64,000 bases of DNA from Massilia aquatica (GCF_011682045.1 NZ_VVIW01000023.1:38662-102661); one strand, 5' to 3'; shown: positions 45,836 to 55,315, counted from the stretch's first letter. Numbers and translations are program-made. Notes: generated by a model not told the origin, from the sequence alone.

Positions 45836-45922
45836 AATAGTTCCTTGAAAAAGTGATCGGAAGCAGGAGCAGCGAGGACGCAACTGTTCTTGCAAATATC
45901 TCTATCTTGCCACAATACTACA

Positions 45923-46228
45923 TTACCGGTCAGTGTTTTTCGTCATAGCGTGCAGGGCCGCCCCCAGGGCCTGCGCCTCGAGGACGCGGCGCGCCGTGCT
46001 CAGCCAGGCGGCCAGGTCGAGCAGGGCGCTGGCGCGCTCGCTCATCGGCGCGTCCTCCCGGGCCAGGGTCTGGAACAGGCGGCCGGCCTGGTGCCAGCCG
46101 AGCAGTTCGCCGCGTTGCTGCAAGGCGCGTCCGCGTTCCAGCAGTTCGCGCCCGCTCATGCTCAAGCCGATTTTTTGCACCTGCGCCAGCCAGGCGCAGC
46201 CTTCGTCGAGCCAGTCCGGCAATGTCAT
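45923..46228 (-). CDS. Small helical protein coupled to the SWIM protein gene
   Basis: A 101-residue Leu/Ala-rich helical protein ('LPDWLDEGCAWLAQVQKIG' at the start). It starts at ATG 46228, just before the SWIM gene stop codon (46225-46227), so the two are translated together as the end of the MoxR/VWA operon. I know no family for it. It is a candidate accessory subunit. Confidence 0.65.
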   Translation of the reverse strand: MTLPDWLDEGCAWLAQVQKIGLSMSGRELLERGRALQQRGELLGWHQAGRLFQTLAREDAPMSERASALLDLAAWLSTARRVLEAQALGAALHAMTKNTDR

Positions 46229-47844
46229 CGTTGTTTCTCCTTGCTGGCGCGCAGCCATGGCACGCTCAGGTCGCGCCATGCCGCATTGTCGTTCCAGCGT
46301 ACGCTGATCGGATGCAGCAACAGTTCGCCGCCCTCGATGCGCAGGGTGCCGAACAGCGCGGCGATGCGCAATCCGGCCTGTTGCGCCTTGTACAGTTCCT
46401 GATAGACCGTGCCGTCGAAGCCGCCTTGGAGGCGCAGCCGGTTACCGACCGCGTCGTACACCGGCATCGACCAGGCGCCGCTGTTGCGCTCGCCCTGCAG
46501 CGGCGCCTGCTCCGTGATGGCGATGCAGCAGGCGGCCGGCGCGGCCAGGCGCCACGGATCGTCGCGCAGGGCGGCGGCCATGCGCGCGATCACGGGCGCC
46601 AGGTCGTCCAGAATGGGCAGGCGCACTTTGCCGTCCAGCGCGCGCAGGCGCGTGCCATCGCGGCCCGACAACCTGCCATTGCCGCTGACCCAGCCCGGCG
46701 CCAGCATGCACGGCGAGGCCAGCATGGCTTTGACGGCCAGGCCGCCCAGGTCCGCGTGCGCCAGCGCCTGGTCCGGGTCCCACTCGGGCGCCAGCGCTTG
46801 CTGGCGCACCTCCGACCAGACCAGATAGCCCTGGCGCGCCGGCGCCCAGAAGTGCACCGAAAAGCCGTGATGGCCGCCCGCCGTACCCCAGCGTTCCACG
46901 CCGGCGCAATGCAGTTCGAGTTCGCCCACCGCGCCATAGCCGCGCCGGTGCACGCCGGTCAGCTCGCGCAAAGGGCGTGGCGGCGGCGTCGCTTGCAAAC
47001 CGCGCAGCAGCATCCACAGCGCTGCCAGCGCATCCTGCGCGCCAGGGCGGTCTTGCCGCAGCAAGGCCACCAGCTGCTGCAAGGCGGCGCACACGCGCGG
47101 CATCTGCGCTTGTTTGAGCTCCACCGCCAGTGCCTCGCCCTGGTCCAGGAACGCCTGGCCGCTGCCCGACCATCCCTGGATCACCAGCGATTCCACCCAG
47201 CCGCGCAGATGGCGCAGGCGCTCGGCCGCATCAGGGTCGAGCGCCACCGGCGGCAGCGGCGGAATCGGGCGGCCGGCCGCGCGCCTGGCTTGCAGCACCA
47301 CCAGCGCGCGGTGTACGCAAGCCGGCTTGCGGCAGCTGCACAGGGCCCCCGCCAGTCCGCCCACCGCCGGCAGGCGCACCACCACGGTTTCGGCCAGCTC
47401 CAGCGTGCCGGTGATCGACCCGGCCTCGTTTTCCAGTTCGGCTTCGATGTCGTTGGCCAGCCACTGCAAGCCCTTGCGCAGCGCCGCCGCACCCAGCATC
47501 GGGGCCAGCATGGCGCACTCGGCCAGCAGCCAGTCGGCCGGCGCGGGAGCGTCATCGAGCGCGTCATCAGGCAGGTGCTGACGCAAACCGAGCAAAAACG
47601 CGCACAGGTGATGGCAGGTCACCTGCGCCGGACAGTCGCAGCGCGCGTGCTCGAAGCCGACCCGGCCAATATGCTGGGTAAAGCCTTCGATGCGCGCCGT
47701 GGCCTCGGCGGCGCCGGTGCTCCACTGGGCGCCGGCGCCGTCGGCCAGCACTTTCAGGCCGCGCCGCACCAGGCCCTTGTTGGCCCAGGCGGCCACGCTG
47801 TCTTCATCCAGACTGCGGATCCAGTCGAACAAGGGGGGCGTCAC
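46225..47844 (-). CDS. SWIM zinc finger protein of the MoxR/VWA operon
   Basis: A 539-residue protein starting at GTG 47844, which overlaps the VWA stop (GTGA). A canonical SWIM motif C69-x-C71-x5-C77-x-H79 lies near the N-terminus, and a second C169-x-C171-x4-C176-x-H178 about 100 residues later. The rest is an uncharacterised alpha/beta region with many Trp and Arg. SWIM domains bind DNA or proteins; in MoxR-VWA loci they are a recurring component whose role is unknown. Confidence 0.83.
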   Translation of the reverse strand: MTPPLFDWIRSLDEDSVAAWANKGLVRRGLKVLADGAGAQWSTGAAEATARIEGFTQHIGRVGFEHARCDCPAQVTCHHLCAFLLGLRQHLPDDALDDAPAPADWLLAECAMLAPMLGAAALRKGLQWLANDIEAELENEAGSITGTLELAETVVVRLPAVGGLAGALCSCRKPACVHRALVVLQARRAAGRPIPPLPPVALDPDAAERLRHLRGWVESLVIQGWSGSGQAFLDQGEALAVELKQAQMPRVCAALQQLVALLRQDRPGAQDALAALWMLLRGLQATPPPRPLRELTGVHRRGYGAVGELELHCAGVERWGTAGGHHGFSVHFWAPARQGYLVWSEVRQQALAPEWDPDQALAHADLGGLAVKAMLASPCMLAPGWVSGNGRLSGRDGTRLRALDGKVRLPILDDLAPVIARMAAALRDDPWRLAAPAACCIAITEQAPLQGERNSGAWSMPVYDAVGNRLRLQGGFDGTVYQELYKAQQAGLRIAALFGTLRIEGGELLLHPISVRWNDNAAWRDLSVPWLRASKEKQR

Positions 47845-48971
47845 GATCGCATCCTCTTGGCCAGCCAGTCGATCAGCGTGTCCGGCGTCATGGCCGCCGC
47901 CTCGGCGCCGCAGGCCAGCATCAGGCGCGCCGTTTCGCGGTCGTAATCGGGTTCTGCCTGGCGGTCGAGCGCTGCCAGCACCAGCACGGTCACGCCGCTG
48001 CGGGTGAGCGCCGCCGTTTCGCGCAGCAGGGGCGCGCGCGTGCCGCCTTCGTACAGGTCGCTGATCAGTACCACCACGCTGCGCCGGGGCGTGTCGATCT
48101 GCCCGCGCGCGCACGCCAGCGCCGCGCCGATGTTGGTGCCGCCGCCGATCTGCACCGACATCAGCAGTTTTTCAGGCGCGTGCAACTGGCTGCTGGCATC
48201 CGTCACATCGTCGGCGAACAGCAGCATGCGCGTGCGCACCGCCCGCAGGCGCGCGAAAATGCTGGCCATGACGGCGCTGTGGATCACCGATTCCGACATC
48301 GAACCGCTCTGGTCGACCACGACCCACAAATGCCAGGGCAGGCGCTGCTCGTGGCGGCGCTTGAAAAACAGCCGTTCCAGCACCAGCTCACCGGTGGCGG
48401 GCTGATAGTGACGCAGGTTGTGGCGCATGGTGTGCGGCCAGTCGAGGTCCGACAGGCGTGGTTTTCCTCCGCGCGCATGGTGCTGGCGGCGCGCCGCGAA
48501 GGCGTTCAGCGCGCGCGGCGCCAGCCTTGCTTCCAGCTCGGCCACCACCGTGGCGACAATCTCCTGCGCCTTGGCCAGCACCGGCGCCGGCAGCATGTGG
48601 CGCAGGCCGAGCAGGATGCGCACCAGGTCCATGCTGGGCGCCACCGCATCGAGCACGGCGGGGTCGGTCAGCAGGCCGTGCAACTGGTAGCGTTCGAGCG
48701 CGTCGCGTTGCAGCACCTCGGCCGCCGTCTGCGGGAACAGCGTGCGTACCTTGCCCAGCCAGCGCACCGCCGCCGGATCGGCAATGCCGGTGCCGCCGCT
48801 GCGGTCGTGTGGATCGGCGTCCTGTTCGCGGTCGTACAAAAAGCCCAGCGCCTGGTCGCGCTGGTTGTCGGTGGCGTCGAGCAGCGTCCCGCGCAAGCCG
48901 TCTTCGGCCGCCGCGCCCAGCACCAGGCGCCAGCGGCGCAAGGTGTCGGCATCGAGTGCGCGTTCGCTCAT
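47841..48971 (-). CDS. VWA domain (CoxE-like) protein
   Basis: A 376-residue protein. The C-terminal von Willebrand A domain has a complete MIDAS start, D220-x-S222-x-S224 ('VVVDQSGSMS'), with the later acidic ligand in 'LISDLYEGG'. The N-terminal ~190 residues are helical, as in CoxE/YehP-type VWA proteins that work with MoxR ATPases. ATG 48971 overlaps the DUF5682 stop (ATGA); its own stop overlaps the SWIM start. A longer open frame runs upstream but it lies antiparallel in meaning to the DUF5682 gene's frame. Confidence 0.88.
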   Translation of the reverse strand: MSERALDADTLRRWRLVLGAAAEDGLRGTLLDATDNQRDQALGFLYDREQDADPHDRSGGTGIADPAAVRWLGKVRTLFPQTAAEVLQRDALERYQLHGLLTDPAVLDAVAPSMDLVRILLGLRHMLPAPVLAKAQEIVATVVAELEARLAPRALNAFAARRQHHARGGKPRLSDLDWPHTMRHNLRHYQPATGELVLERLFFKRRHEQRLPWHLWVVVDQSGSMSESVIHSAVMASIFARLRAVRTRMLLFADDVTDASSQLHAPEKLLMSVQIGGGTNIGAALACARGQIDTPRRSVVVLISDLYEGGTRAPLLRETAALTRSGVTVLVLAALDRQAEPDYDRETARLMLACGAEAAAMTPDTLIDWLAKRMRS

Positions 48972-51271
48972 GGAGCGACTCCCCAGCGCTGCATGATGCC
49001 GGCCACCTGCTCCAGGCACAGGCGGCTCTGGTGCAGCGTGTCCATGTCGGGAACGCGCGCGCCGGCCAGGTCCAGGGCCTGCGACGGGCCGCCCAGCACG
49101 TGCGCCAGTTGATCGGTCTCGCGCCGCGACAATTGCGAAAACGCCAGCCGCATCGACGGCAGCGCACTCAAAAAGTCGTCTTCGCTCCAGCTTGCGAGCA
49201 CGGCGCTCAACTGCCCCAGATGCTGCGGGCTGGCCAGCATCGAGCTGCTGGCGATGCGCAGGAAACCCTGCATATAATCGGCAATCGCTTGCGGCGCCAT
49301 GTGGGCGAGCGCGAAGGTGGCGGCCAGCGCCGCGCTGGTCTGGGCTGGCGTCCAGCTGCCCGACACGGTCAGGATGGCGGCCGCGCCGCCGCGCACCTGG
49401 GGCGCTGCCTCGCCCGCGTGCAGGCTGGCGCAGGCGTCGTAGAACAGCGGCGCGTCGGCCCATGGCGCCTGGCGCCGGATCATGCCGTGCAGGTCGTCGA
49501 GCGCGGCCAGCATGGCGTGCGCGCGCGCCGCATCGCTCATGCCCAGCCACGGCAGGCGGATGCAGGTCTGGCTGAAGCCCCTTTCCAGCAGCGGCAGCAG
49601 GCGCGCCATGCCGACCCCGCCGAGCGCCAGGCGCGCCTCGAAGGCCAGCGCCAGTTTGGCCGTGCCCTGGGCCAGCGCCAGCGGGTCGTAACTGTCGCCC
49701 AGCCAGCGTTCGACCCCGTCGAGGACCTTGTCGGCCACTTTGTCGAGCCCCATCGCCAGCAGGTGCAGCACCAGGTCGGCGGGCGAGCCGGCAGGCTGCG
49801 CCAGTTGTTCGAGCAGCTTGTTGACGGCGGCGTCGGCCAGGCTGGCGCCATAGCGGTTGTTTTCGGTCAGACTGGTGGCCGTTTCGGTAATCCAGCGCAG
49901 GGTCCAGATCTCGCGCACCCGGCCAAGGCCGGTGGCGTTGACGAAATCGGGGCCGGCGATGCGTTCGCCATAGGGCACGCCCAGGAAGCGCAGCTGGTGC
50001 AGGGTGTGCGAGGCGGCCCGGTGCCGCGCGTTGCGGTAGATGTCCAGGTCCTTCTTCTTGCTCTCGCCGAAACGGCTGGGGATACGGTGGCGCAGGCAGG
50101 CGGCGATGGCGTCGGCCAGCAGGGGCGCCACCGGCATGTTCGGCGGCAGGACGCCGTCCGGGCCATGCGCCAGCAGGCTGGCCAGGGCGGCGCCGAAGCT
50201 GGCAGCGTCGCCGTCCTCCTTGACCATGGTGCTGCGCAGCGATTCGCGCAGTTCGGCCAGGCCCGGACGGCAGCCGCGCAGCGCCGCCAGCCGGTGCGTC
50301 ATCGACACGGCTTCGATCGCGTCCGGCAGGCTGACCGGAATGCTGTTCTCGCGCAGATTGGCGGCCAGTTCGATCGCCAGCGCCGCAAACGGCTGCTCGT
50401 AAGGCGCCGCATCGCCCGTTTGCCAGGCTTGCCACACGCGCTGGTAGTAACCCGGCGCGGGCATGCCGGCGCCGTAGCGCTGCGAGCGTTCGAAGCGCTC
50501 CAGTGGATACGCGATCAGATGCACGCCGGCTTCCTGCGCCGCTGGTGTATCGATTGGCGCAGGCGCATCGAGCAAGGCGCTGATGCCGGCCACATGGTAG
50601 GCGCCGCACACGACCAGGCAGCGCTCGCCGAGCGCCAGCGCTTCCTTGACCCTGGCCGCCATGTGGGCTTCGCGCGCTGTGTTGTCGGCGTCCGTGTCGT
50701 GGCCGGCGCGCAGCAGTTCGCCGAAAACGAGCACGGATGCAAAATAGGCGTACGCGCCTGGCGCGTCCAGGCCGGACTCGAAATGGCGTTCCCACCAGGC
50801 GTCAAAATCCTGGCAGCTGCTCTGCGCGATCAGTGCCGCGATCACGCTGGTACGCGGTTCGTCGGCCAGGGTGGGCTCGGGCGCGCGCGCAAAATAGGCG
50901 CTGTTGGCGCTATCGGCCGCGCGGGTGGCGAACGGCAGGTCGATGAAGCTGGCCCCAATGCGCAGGCGCGCCGCTTCGCGCAGGGCCACCCATTCGGGCG
51001 AAAACGCCGTCAGCGGCACATAGGCGCGGCAGCGCAGTGCATCCTCGCCGGCCACCGTGTGCAGGTACGCCGCCAGCGGGGCCCGGGTTTGCTTGTGCTG
51101 CAACAGCGGCATGAGGGCGTTCAGTTCCTGCGGTCCTTCGATCAGGATGCGCTGCGGCGCAAAGTCGGCCACCAGCTCGCGCAAATGATGGGCGCAGCGC
51201 GGGCTGTGATGGCGCACCGGGGCGAACATCAGGTCCGGTCTGGGCGAGAGCCGCTCGGCGTCACTCCTCAC
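48968..51271 (-). CDS. DUF5682 family protein with TIKI/TraB-like signatures
   Basis: A 767-residue protein (from GTG 51271; ATG 51229, 'MFAPVRHHSP', is an alternative). The N-terminal ~240 residues show a recurring set of motifs: R20-H-H-S-P24, E45-G-P47, 'REAHMAARV' (about 200-208) and G223-A-Y-H226-V-A-G-I230. These echo the TIKI/TraB/EreA/ChaN superfamily of metal-dependent hydrolases. The remaining ~500 residues are helical and unassigned. The family is regularly encoded next to MoxR and VWA genes. Its start overlaps the end of the MoxR gene by 11 bases. Confidence 0.82.
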   Translation of the reverse strand: MRSDAERLSPRPDLMFAPVRHHSPRCAHHLRELVADFAPQRILIEGPQELNALMPLLQHKQTRAPLAAYLHTVAGEDALRCRAYVPLTAFSPEWVALREAARLRIGASFIDLPFATRAADSANSAYFARAPEPTLADEPRTSVIAALIAQSSCQDFDAWWERHFESGLDAPGAYAYFASVLVFGELLRAGHDTDADNTAREAHMAARVKEALALGERCLVVCGAYHVAGISALLDAPAPIDTPAAQEAGVHLIAYPLERFERSQRYGAGMPAPGYYQRVWQAWQTGDAAPYEQPFAALAIELAANLRENSIPVSLPDAIEAVSMTHRLAALRGCRPGLAELRESLRSTMVKEDGDAASFGAALASLLAHGPDGVLPPNMPVAPLLADAIAACLRHRIPSRFGESKKKDLDIYRNARHRAASHTLHQLRFLGVPYGERIAGPDFVNATGLGRVREIWTLRWITETATSLTENNRYGASLADAAVNKLLEQLAQPAGSPADLVLHLLAMGLDKVADKVLDGVERWLGDSYDPLALAQGTAKLALAFEARLALGGVGMARLLPLLERGFSQTCIRLPWLGMSDAARAHAMLAALDDLHGMIRRQAPWADAPLFYDACASLHAGEAAPQVRGGAAAILTVSGSWTPAQTSAALAATFALAHMAPQAIADYMQGFLRIASSSMLASPQHLGQLSAVLASWSEDDFLSALPSMRLAFSQLSRRETDQLAHVLGGPSQALDLAGARVPDMDTLHQSRLCLEQVAGIMQRWGVAP

Positions 51272-52361
51272 GGGCGCCCGCCACGAAGTCCATCCAGTCG
51301 GGCCGCAGGCTGCGTTTGCGGGCGACGATGCGCAGGTATTCGCTGAAACGGCGCCGGTCTTCCTGGTCGTCCTGGATCACGGTGCCAAGCAGGTAGCGCG
51401 CCACATGCGCCGGGCGCAGGGTGGTTTCGCCAAAATACCAGCACTGCGAGGCGGCGTCGCACACCACGCTGATCGCCTGCGCGGTCGAGAGCACCGTGCC
51501 GGGGCGTTCGATGGCGATGCCTTCCACGGCGCCGGCGCGCAGTTCGTGGAAGGCGGTCGCCAGCAGTGTCAAGACGTCGGGCGGCAGCGCCACGCCGATG
51601 TTCGCCGCCAGCAGTTCGCGTCGCACCTCGTCGCCGATCAGCGTGACCTGGGTGGCGATGCTCTCTAACGGCTGCATGGTCTCGAAGTTGAAGCGGCGCT
51701 TGAGCGCGGCCGACATCTCGTTTACGCCCCGGTCGCGCAGGTTGGCGGTGGCAATCACGTTGAAACCCGGCTGCGCCAGCAGGTAGGGATGCTGTTCTTT
51801 CAGTTCCGGGATTTGCAGCAGCCGTTCGGACAGCACCGGCACCAGGCAATCCTGCACTTCGGTGACGCAGCGGGTGATTTCTTCGAAGCGCAGCAGCTGG
51901 CCGAGCGCCATCGCACGGTGCAGCGGGCCGGGCACCAGCGAAGCCTTGCCGGGGCCGTCGCGCAGCAGCAGCGCGTAGTTCCAGCCGTAGCGGATCTGTT
52001 CTTCCACCACGCCCGCGCCGCCCTGCACCGAAATGGTGGTGTCGCCCGATATGGCGGCCGCCAGCAGTTCCGACAGCAGCGACTTGGCAGTGCCGGGTTC
52101 GCCGGCGAGCATCAGTCCGCGCTGGCCGGCCAGGGTGACGATGGCGCGTTCGACCAGCGCATCGTTGCCGTGGATTTTGCGGGTAATGGTGACGCCGCCG
52201 GCTTGCGCCGTACCGCTGCCGAGGATGAAGGTGCGCGCCGAACGCGGCGACAGGCGCCAGCCGGCCGGACGTGGGCCACTGTCGGCCTGCGCCAGCGCGT
52301 CGAGTTCGGCGGCAAAGCGCATTTCGGCGGGCAGGCGCTGGGCGGCGGGGGTGTTGTTCAT
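51261..52361 (-). CDS. MoxR-family AAA+ ATPase
   Basis: A 366-residue ATPase. Walker A G87-EPGTAKS-94, a Walker B-type 'LLRFEEITR', sensor 1 'NVIATANLRDRGVNEM' and arginine finger 'LKRRFNFE'. MoxR proteins act as chaperones that remodel a partner through a VWA protein; both partners are downstream. ATG 52361 is chosen because it has a good Shine-Dalgarno (aggaag); GTG 52424 overlapping the upstream stop is possible, but a hairpin at 52398-52422 would lie in its first codons. Confidence 0.88.
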   Translation of the reverse strand: MNNTPAAQRLPAEMRFAAELDALAQADSGPRPAGWRLSPRSARTFILGSGTAQAGGVTITRKIHGNDALVERAIVTLAGQRGLMLAGEPGTAKSLLSELLAAAISGDTTISVQGGAGVVEEQIRYGWNYALLLRDGPGKASLVPGPLHRAMALGQLLRFEEITRCVTEVQDCLVPVLSERLLQIPELKEQHPYLLAQPGFNVIATANLRDRGVNEMSAALKRRFNFETMQPLESIATQVTLIGDEVRRELLAANIGVALPPDVLTLLATAFHELRAGAVEGIAIERPGTVLSTAQAISVVCDAASQCWYFGETTLRPAHVARYLLGTVIQDDQEDRRRFSEYLRIVARKRSLRPDWMDFVAGAREE

Positions 52362-52397
52362 GCGTGCGCTTCCTGGTTGGGTTCTTGAAAAGTCATA

Positions 52398-52422
52398 GAG
52401 CGATGCTTGTCTCGCATCGCTC
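52398..52422. other. Intercistronic hairpin between DUF4132 and MoxR genes
   Basis: gagcgatgc (52398-52406) pairs perfectly with gcatcgctc (52414-52422) around a 7-base loop, exactly at the stop of the DUF4132 gene and before the MoxR ribosome binding site. No T-run follows, so it could be an RNA-processing or attenuation site inside the operon. Confidence 0.5.
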
Positions 52423-55306
52423 ACGCGACCCGTTTCGCTTCAAGCAGTTGCAGGTGCGACCACAAGGTGGCCAGCAGCGCTTTCGGCAGACTGGCGGGCG
52501 CGACCAGCTTGTAGTTGCCGCCGATGGCGCGCACCTCGATCCCATGCACCTCGATTGGCGCACCCAGATCCATGTAAGGCGAACAGAAGCCGTTCCCGAG
52601 CCGCACTTCCAGCTGGGCCGCCGGCAGCGCCCATTCGTGCCAGTCGATCGACGGCCCGTCGCCCACCGGCCCCTGGCGGTAGCCGCACTTGCTGGCAATC
52701 GCAGCGTAGTGTTCCTGAAACACCGTCAGGCCGGCAGGTGCCAGCAAGCGCTCGGCGGTCATCGACGCCGCAGGGGGCAGTTCGGCCGGCGCGCCGGTCT
52801 GGTCGATCAGGGGCGTGAGCTCGTAATCGGCAAAATTGCTGCGCCAGGCCTCACGCTCTCCCGCGCGCGCGGTGGCGGGATGCCACAGGGTCACTTGCGC
52901 ATCGGGCGGCAAGGTAAATACCTCATCGTCCGCTTGTAGCAGGGAAAAGTCTTCGGCGATACGGAAACTGGCGCCGCCATCCCCCTGGGTTTGCCAGATC
53001 AGGCTGCGGCCCATGATCTTGAGCAGCGGATGATCGAGGAACAGCTGGGTCCAGCGCGGCGCGCTCCAGCTCCTGCCGGTCACGAACGCGGCCAGCATGC
53101 GCGGTGCCTGGAGCCTGGCAACCGCTTTCAGGCTGGCGGAGAGGATCTTGAATTGGCTGGCGGCCGCTTCCCATGCCTCTTTCAGGCTGTCGTCCTTGTT
53201 GGCAGGCAGCGATTTCGAGGTCTTGCCTTTGGCGTCGACCAGGCGCAGGCTCAGGTCGCCCTGCAACACCACCTGGTAGCTTTGCGCACCGACCATCAAG
53301 CTAATGCCCTGGCCGAGCCCGAAATCCGGGGTGAGCTCGTCGAGCAGGTCGCCCAGGCTCAGCTTGCGCCGCTTGGCGGCCGCGCGCAAGGCGTGGGCGG
53401 CGGCGTCGACCACCATGCCTTTTACCTTGCGCGACTCGGAAATTTCCAACACGCGGGCCAGCGCGTAGGGCGAATCGATCAGCTCAAGTTGCTCTACGGC
53501 CACTACCGCGCGCTGTTTCCTGGTTTTGCCCCAGGCGAATACCGTCGCACTGAGCAGGTCGACGATGCGGTCGTCCGCGCCGCTGGCGGCCAGGCGCAGC
53601 ATCCAGCGCAGTTTCGGCTCGCCATCGTTGCCGATCCAGGTTTCGGCCAGGCGCTGGGACAGGCGCGCGCGGTTCTCGGGCGACAGTTGGGCCAGCAAGT
53701 CCGTGGCCAGCGGCGGCAGGGCCTCGGTACTGGTCGCGGCCAGGTGCAGGGCGGTGCGCGCCGCGTGCGGCGAGAGCGGCTGGAACAGGGCCAGGGTCTC
53801 GGCATTGTCGACCTGGGCGATGGCGACCGACAGGCGCTTGATGGCGGCCGCCTCGAATTCAATCCGCTCCAGTTCGCTTGTAAACGGGGCGGCTGGCGCT
53901 GGCGCGCGCGCCGCGACGATTGCCGCCGCGCCGGCCTCGGCCGCCTCCATGCTCGCCAGCAGCGGCGCGGCGCCGGTCTTGTCGGGGTGCGCTTGCAGGA
54001 TATCCTTGCACACCTTGCGCAGGTTCTTGTTGCGGATTGCCAGCCAGCCGGACCCGGCAATGTCGTCAATGGCCAGCTTTTTGGCGGCCTTGACCATCGC
54101 CGCGCCAAGCGCTTTCGAGGTGCTCCTGGCGATGACCGTGCCCAGCACCGGCAGCAGGGTGCGCACGATGTCCGTGGTCAGCAGCGGAAGGATTTTTTCC
54201 ATGCTGGCGCCCGGGATGGTCAGCGCCAGCTCGGGCTGGCGCGAGAGCATCGGACGCAGGACGTCGCGATAGTCGTCCAGCGCGTAACTCCGTTCCAGCA
54301 TCGTCGGCAGCAGCGCCGGTAGCAAGCCCGGAGTTTGCTTTTGCCAGATCAGGCTGGCGACCCTGCCCGAAAACAGATAGCTTTTCTCGACCATCAAGGT
54401 GGCAAACAGCGGCTGGTTGTCAGCCATGAGCTGATCGATCGCCTTGAGGAAAACCGGCTGGTCGCTCTTGTCGCCGCGGTACAAGGTATCCAGTAGTGTT
54501 TCCGCCATCGCCAGCCGGAGTTCCCGCGTGGCGTGCGGCCAGCGCCACAGGATGAGCGCGGGATCGCCAATGTCTTGCTGGTGCTTGTCGAAACGCTCCG
54601 GGTGACCATGAAAGAACGCGTGCCAGGCCAGCCAGCGTGTCCGTCGCGGCTGGTCGTCGCTGCGATGCCTGTGCAGCCAGATCGCGTCATCGAAGTAGCG
54701 CTCGTCCTGGGATGCGTAGGCGACCAGGTCCGCAGGATCGCTCAGGCAGCGCATCAGGCGGCTCCGGTTGCGGTCGAAGTCATCCTGGGCGGTGCCGTTC
54801 AGCGCGCGCAGTTCCTGGTTCCATGCGAGCAGGCTGAGCGCTTCATCGCGCGGCATGCCGTCGTACGGCAGCAGTTCGATGATGTTATCGAGCACGAATG
54901 TGGCGGCGTCTTCGAGGCTGCCGGCTCCGCTACCGGCCACCGCGGCGGCGATCAGCGTGGTGCAAATCGCGCGCAATTCATGCGAGAACGCGGCGTCGCG
55001 CTGGCGCGCCTGCGGGTACGGTTCTGGAAACTGGATATGGCGCGGCGCGGTCAGGCGGAAAAAGCGCAGCCACAATGGGCTACTCCGGCGCCAGACGGCG
55101 TGTTCCGGCTCGACCTGGACCAGCTTTTTCAAGACGTAACGGTCGCATTGCTGGATGAAGTCGATCACTTCCTGCTCGCGGCCGTTCTCGAAACGCTCGC
55201 CGATCTCCCTGGCCAGCGCATCTTCGCCATAGGCTTTGATGCCGATCTCGTTCAGTGGTTTTGTGGAAAGGAGGGTATCGTTCACGGTCTGTTCTTGTTC
55301 GTTCAT
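52421..55306 (-). CDS. DUF4132 domain protein (third paralogue)
   Basis: A 961-residue protein. The helical N-terminal half begins with 'EIGERFENGREQEVIDF' and repeats helical pairs; the C-terminal DUF4132 domain (from about residue 590) has 'TPDFGLGQGISLMVG', 'LSLRLVDAKGK', 'WTQLFLDHPLL' and 'GDGPSIDWHEW'. E. coli homologue MolR-type proteins are of unknown function. Highly similar to the next gene upstream (55316-58180), especially in the C-terminal half. It precedes MoxR in the operon. Confidence 0.85.
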   Translation of the reverse strand: MNEQEQTVNDTLLSTKPLNEIGIKAYGEDALAREIGERFENGREQEVIDFIQQCDRYVLKKLVQVEPEHAVWRRSSPLWLRFFRLTAPRHIQFPEPYPQARQRDAAFSHELRAICTTLIAAAVAGSGAGSLEDAATFVLDNIIELLPYDGMPRDEALSLLAWNQELRALNGTAQDDFDRNRSRLMRCLSDPADLVAYASQDERYFDDAIWLHRHRSDDQPRRTRWLAWHAFFHGHPERFDKHQQDIGDPALILWRWPHATRELRLAMAETLLDTLYRGDKSDQPVFLKAIDQLMADNQPLFATLMVEKSYLFSGRVASLIWQKQTPGLLPALLPTMLERSYALDDYRDVLRPMLSRQPELALTIPGASMEKILPLLTTDIVRTLLPVLGTVIARSTSKALGAAMVKAAKKLAIDDIAGSGWLAIRNKNLRKVCKDILQAHPDKTGAAPLLASMEAAEAGAAAIVAARAPAPAAPFTSELERIEFEAAAIKRLSVAIAQVDNAETLALFQPLSPHAARTALHLAATSTEALPPLATDLLAQLSPENRARLSQRLAETWIGNDGEPKLRWMLRLAASGADDRIVDLLSATVFAWGKTRKQRAVVAVEQLELIDSPYALARVLEISESRKVKGMVVDAAAHALRAAAKRRKLSLGDLLDELTPDFGLGQGISLMVGAQSYQVVLQGDLSLRLVDAKGKTSKSLPANKDDSLKEAWEAAASQFKILSASLKAVARLQAPRMLAAFVTGRSWSAPRWTQLFLDHPLLKIMGRSLIWQTQGDGGASFRIAEDFSLLQADDEVFTLPPDAQVTLWHPATARAGEREAWRSNFADYELTPLIDQTGAPAELPPAASMTAERLLAPAGLTVFQEHYAAIASKCGYRQGPVGDGPSIDWHEWALPAAQLEVRLGNGFCSPYMDLGAPIEVHGIEVRAIGGNYKLVAPASLPKALLATLWSHLQLLEAKRVA

Positions 55307-55315
55307 GAACTTGGT

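Noticed and set aside
43313..45856. 847-codon plus-strand open frame opposite the RTX protein gene
   Set aside because: Low-complexity translation without motifs, caused by codon bias of the real minus-strand gene with clear RTX repeats.
47841..50795. Reading the VWA gene as a 984-codon protein
   Set aside because: The upstream 600 codons overlap the DUF5682 gene in another frame and are Arg/Gly/Ala-rich without motifs; ATG 48971 overlaps the DUF5682 stop, as is usual in this operon.
48458..51346. 962-codon open frame on the plus strand opposite the VWA and DUF5682 genes
   Set aside because: Pro/Arg/Gln-rich shadow of GC-rich codons on the other strand, no domain or ribosome binding site; the minus-strand genes have full motifs.
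52362..52424. GTG 52424 as start of the MoxR gene
   Set aside because: It would overlap the DUF4132 stop attractively, but the extra residues are not MoxR-like and ATG 52361 has a strong Shine-Dalgarno; left as an alternative.
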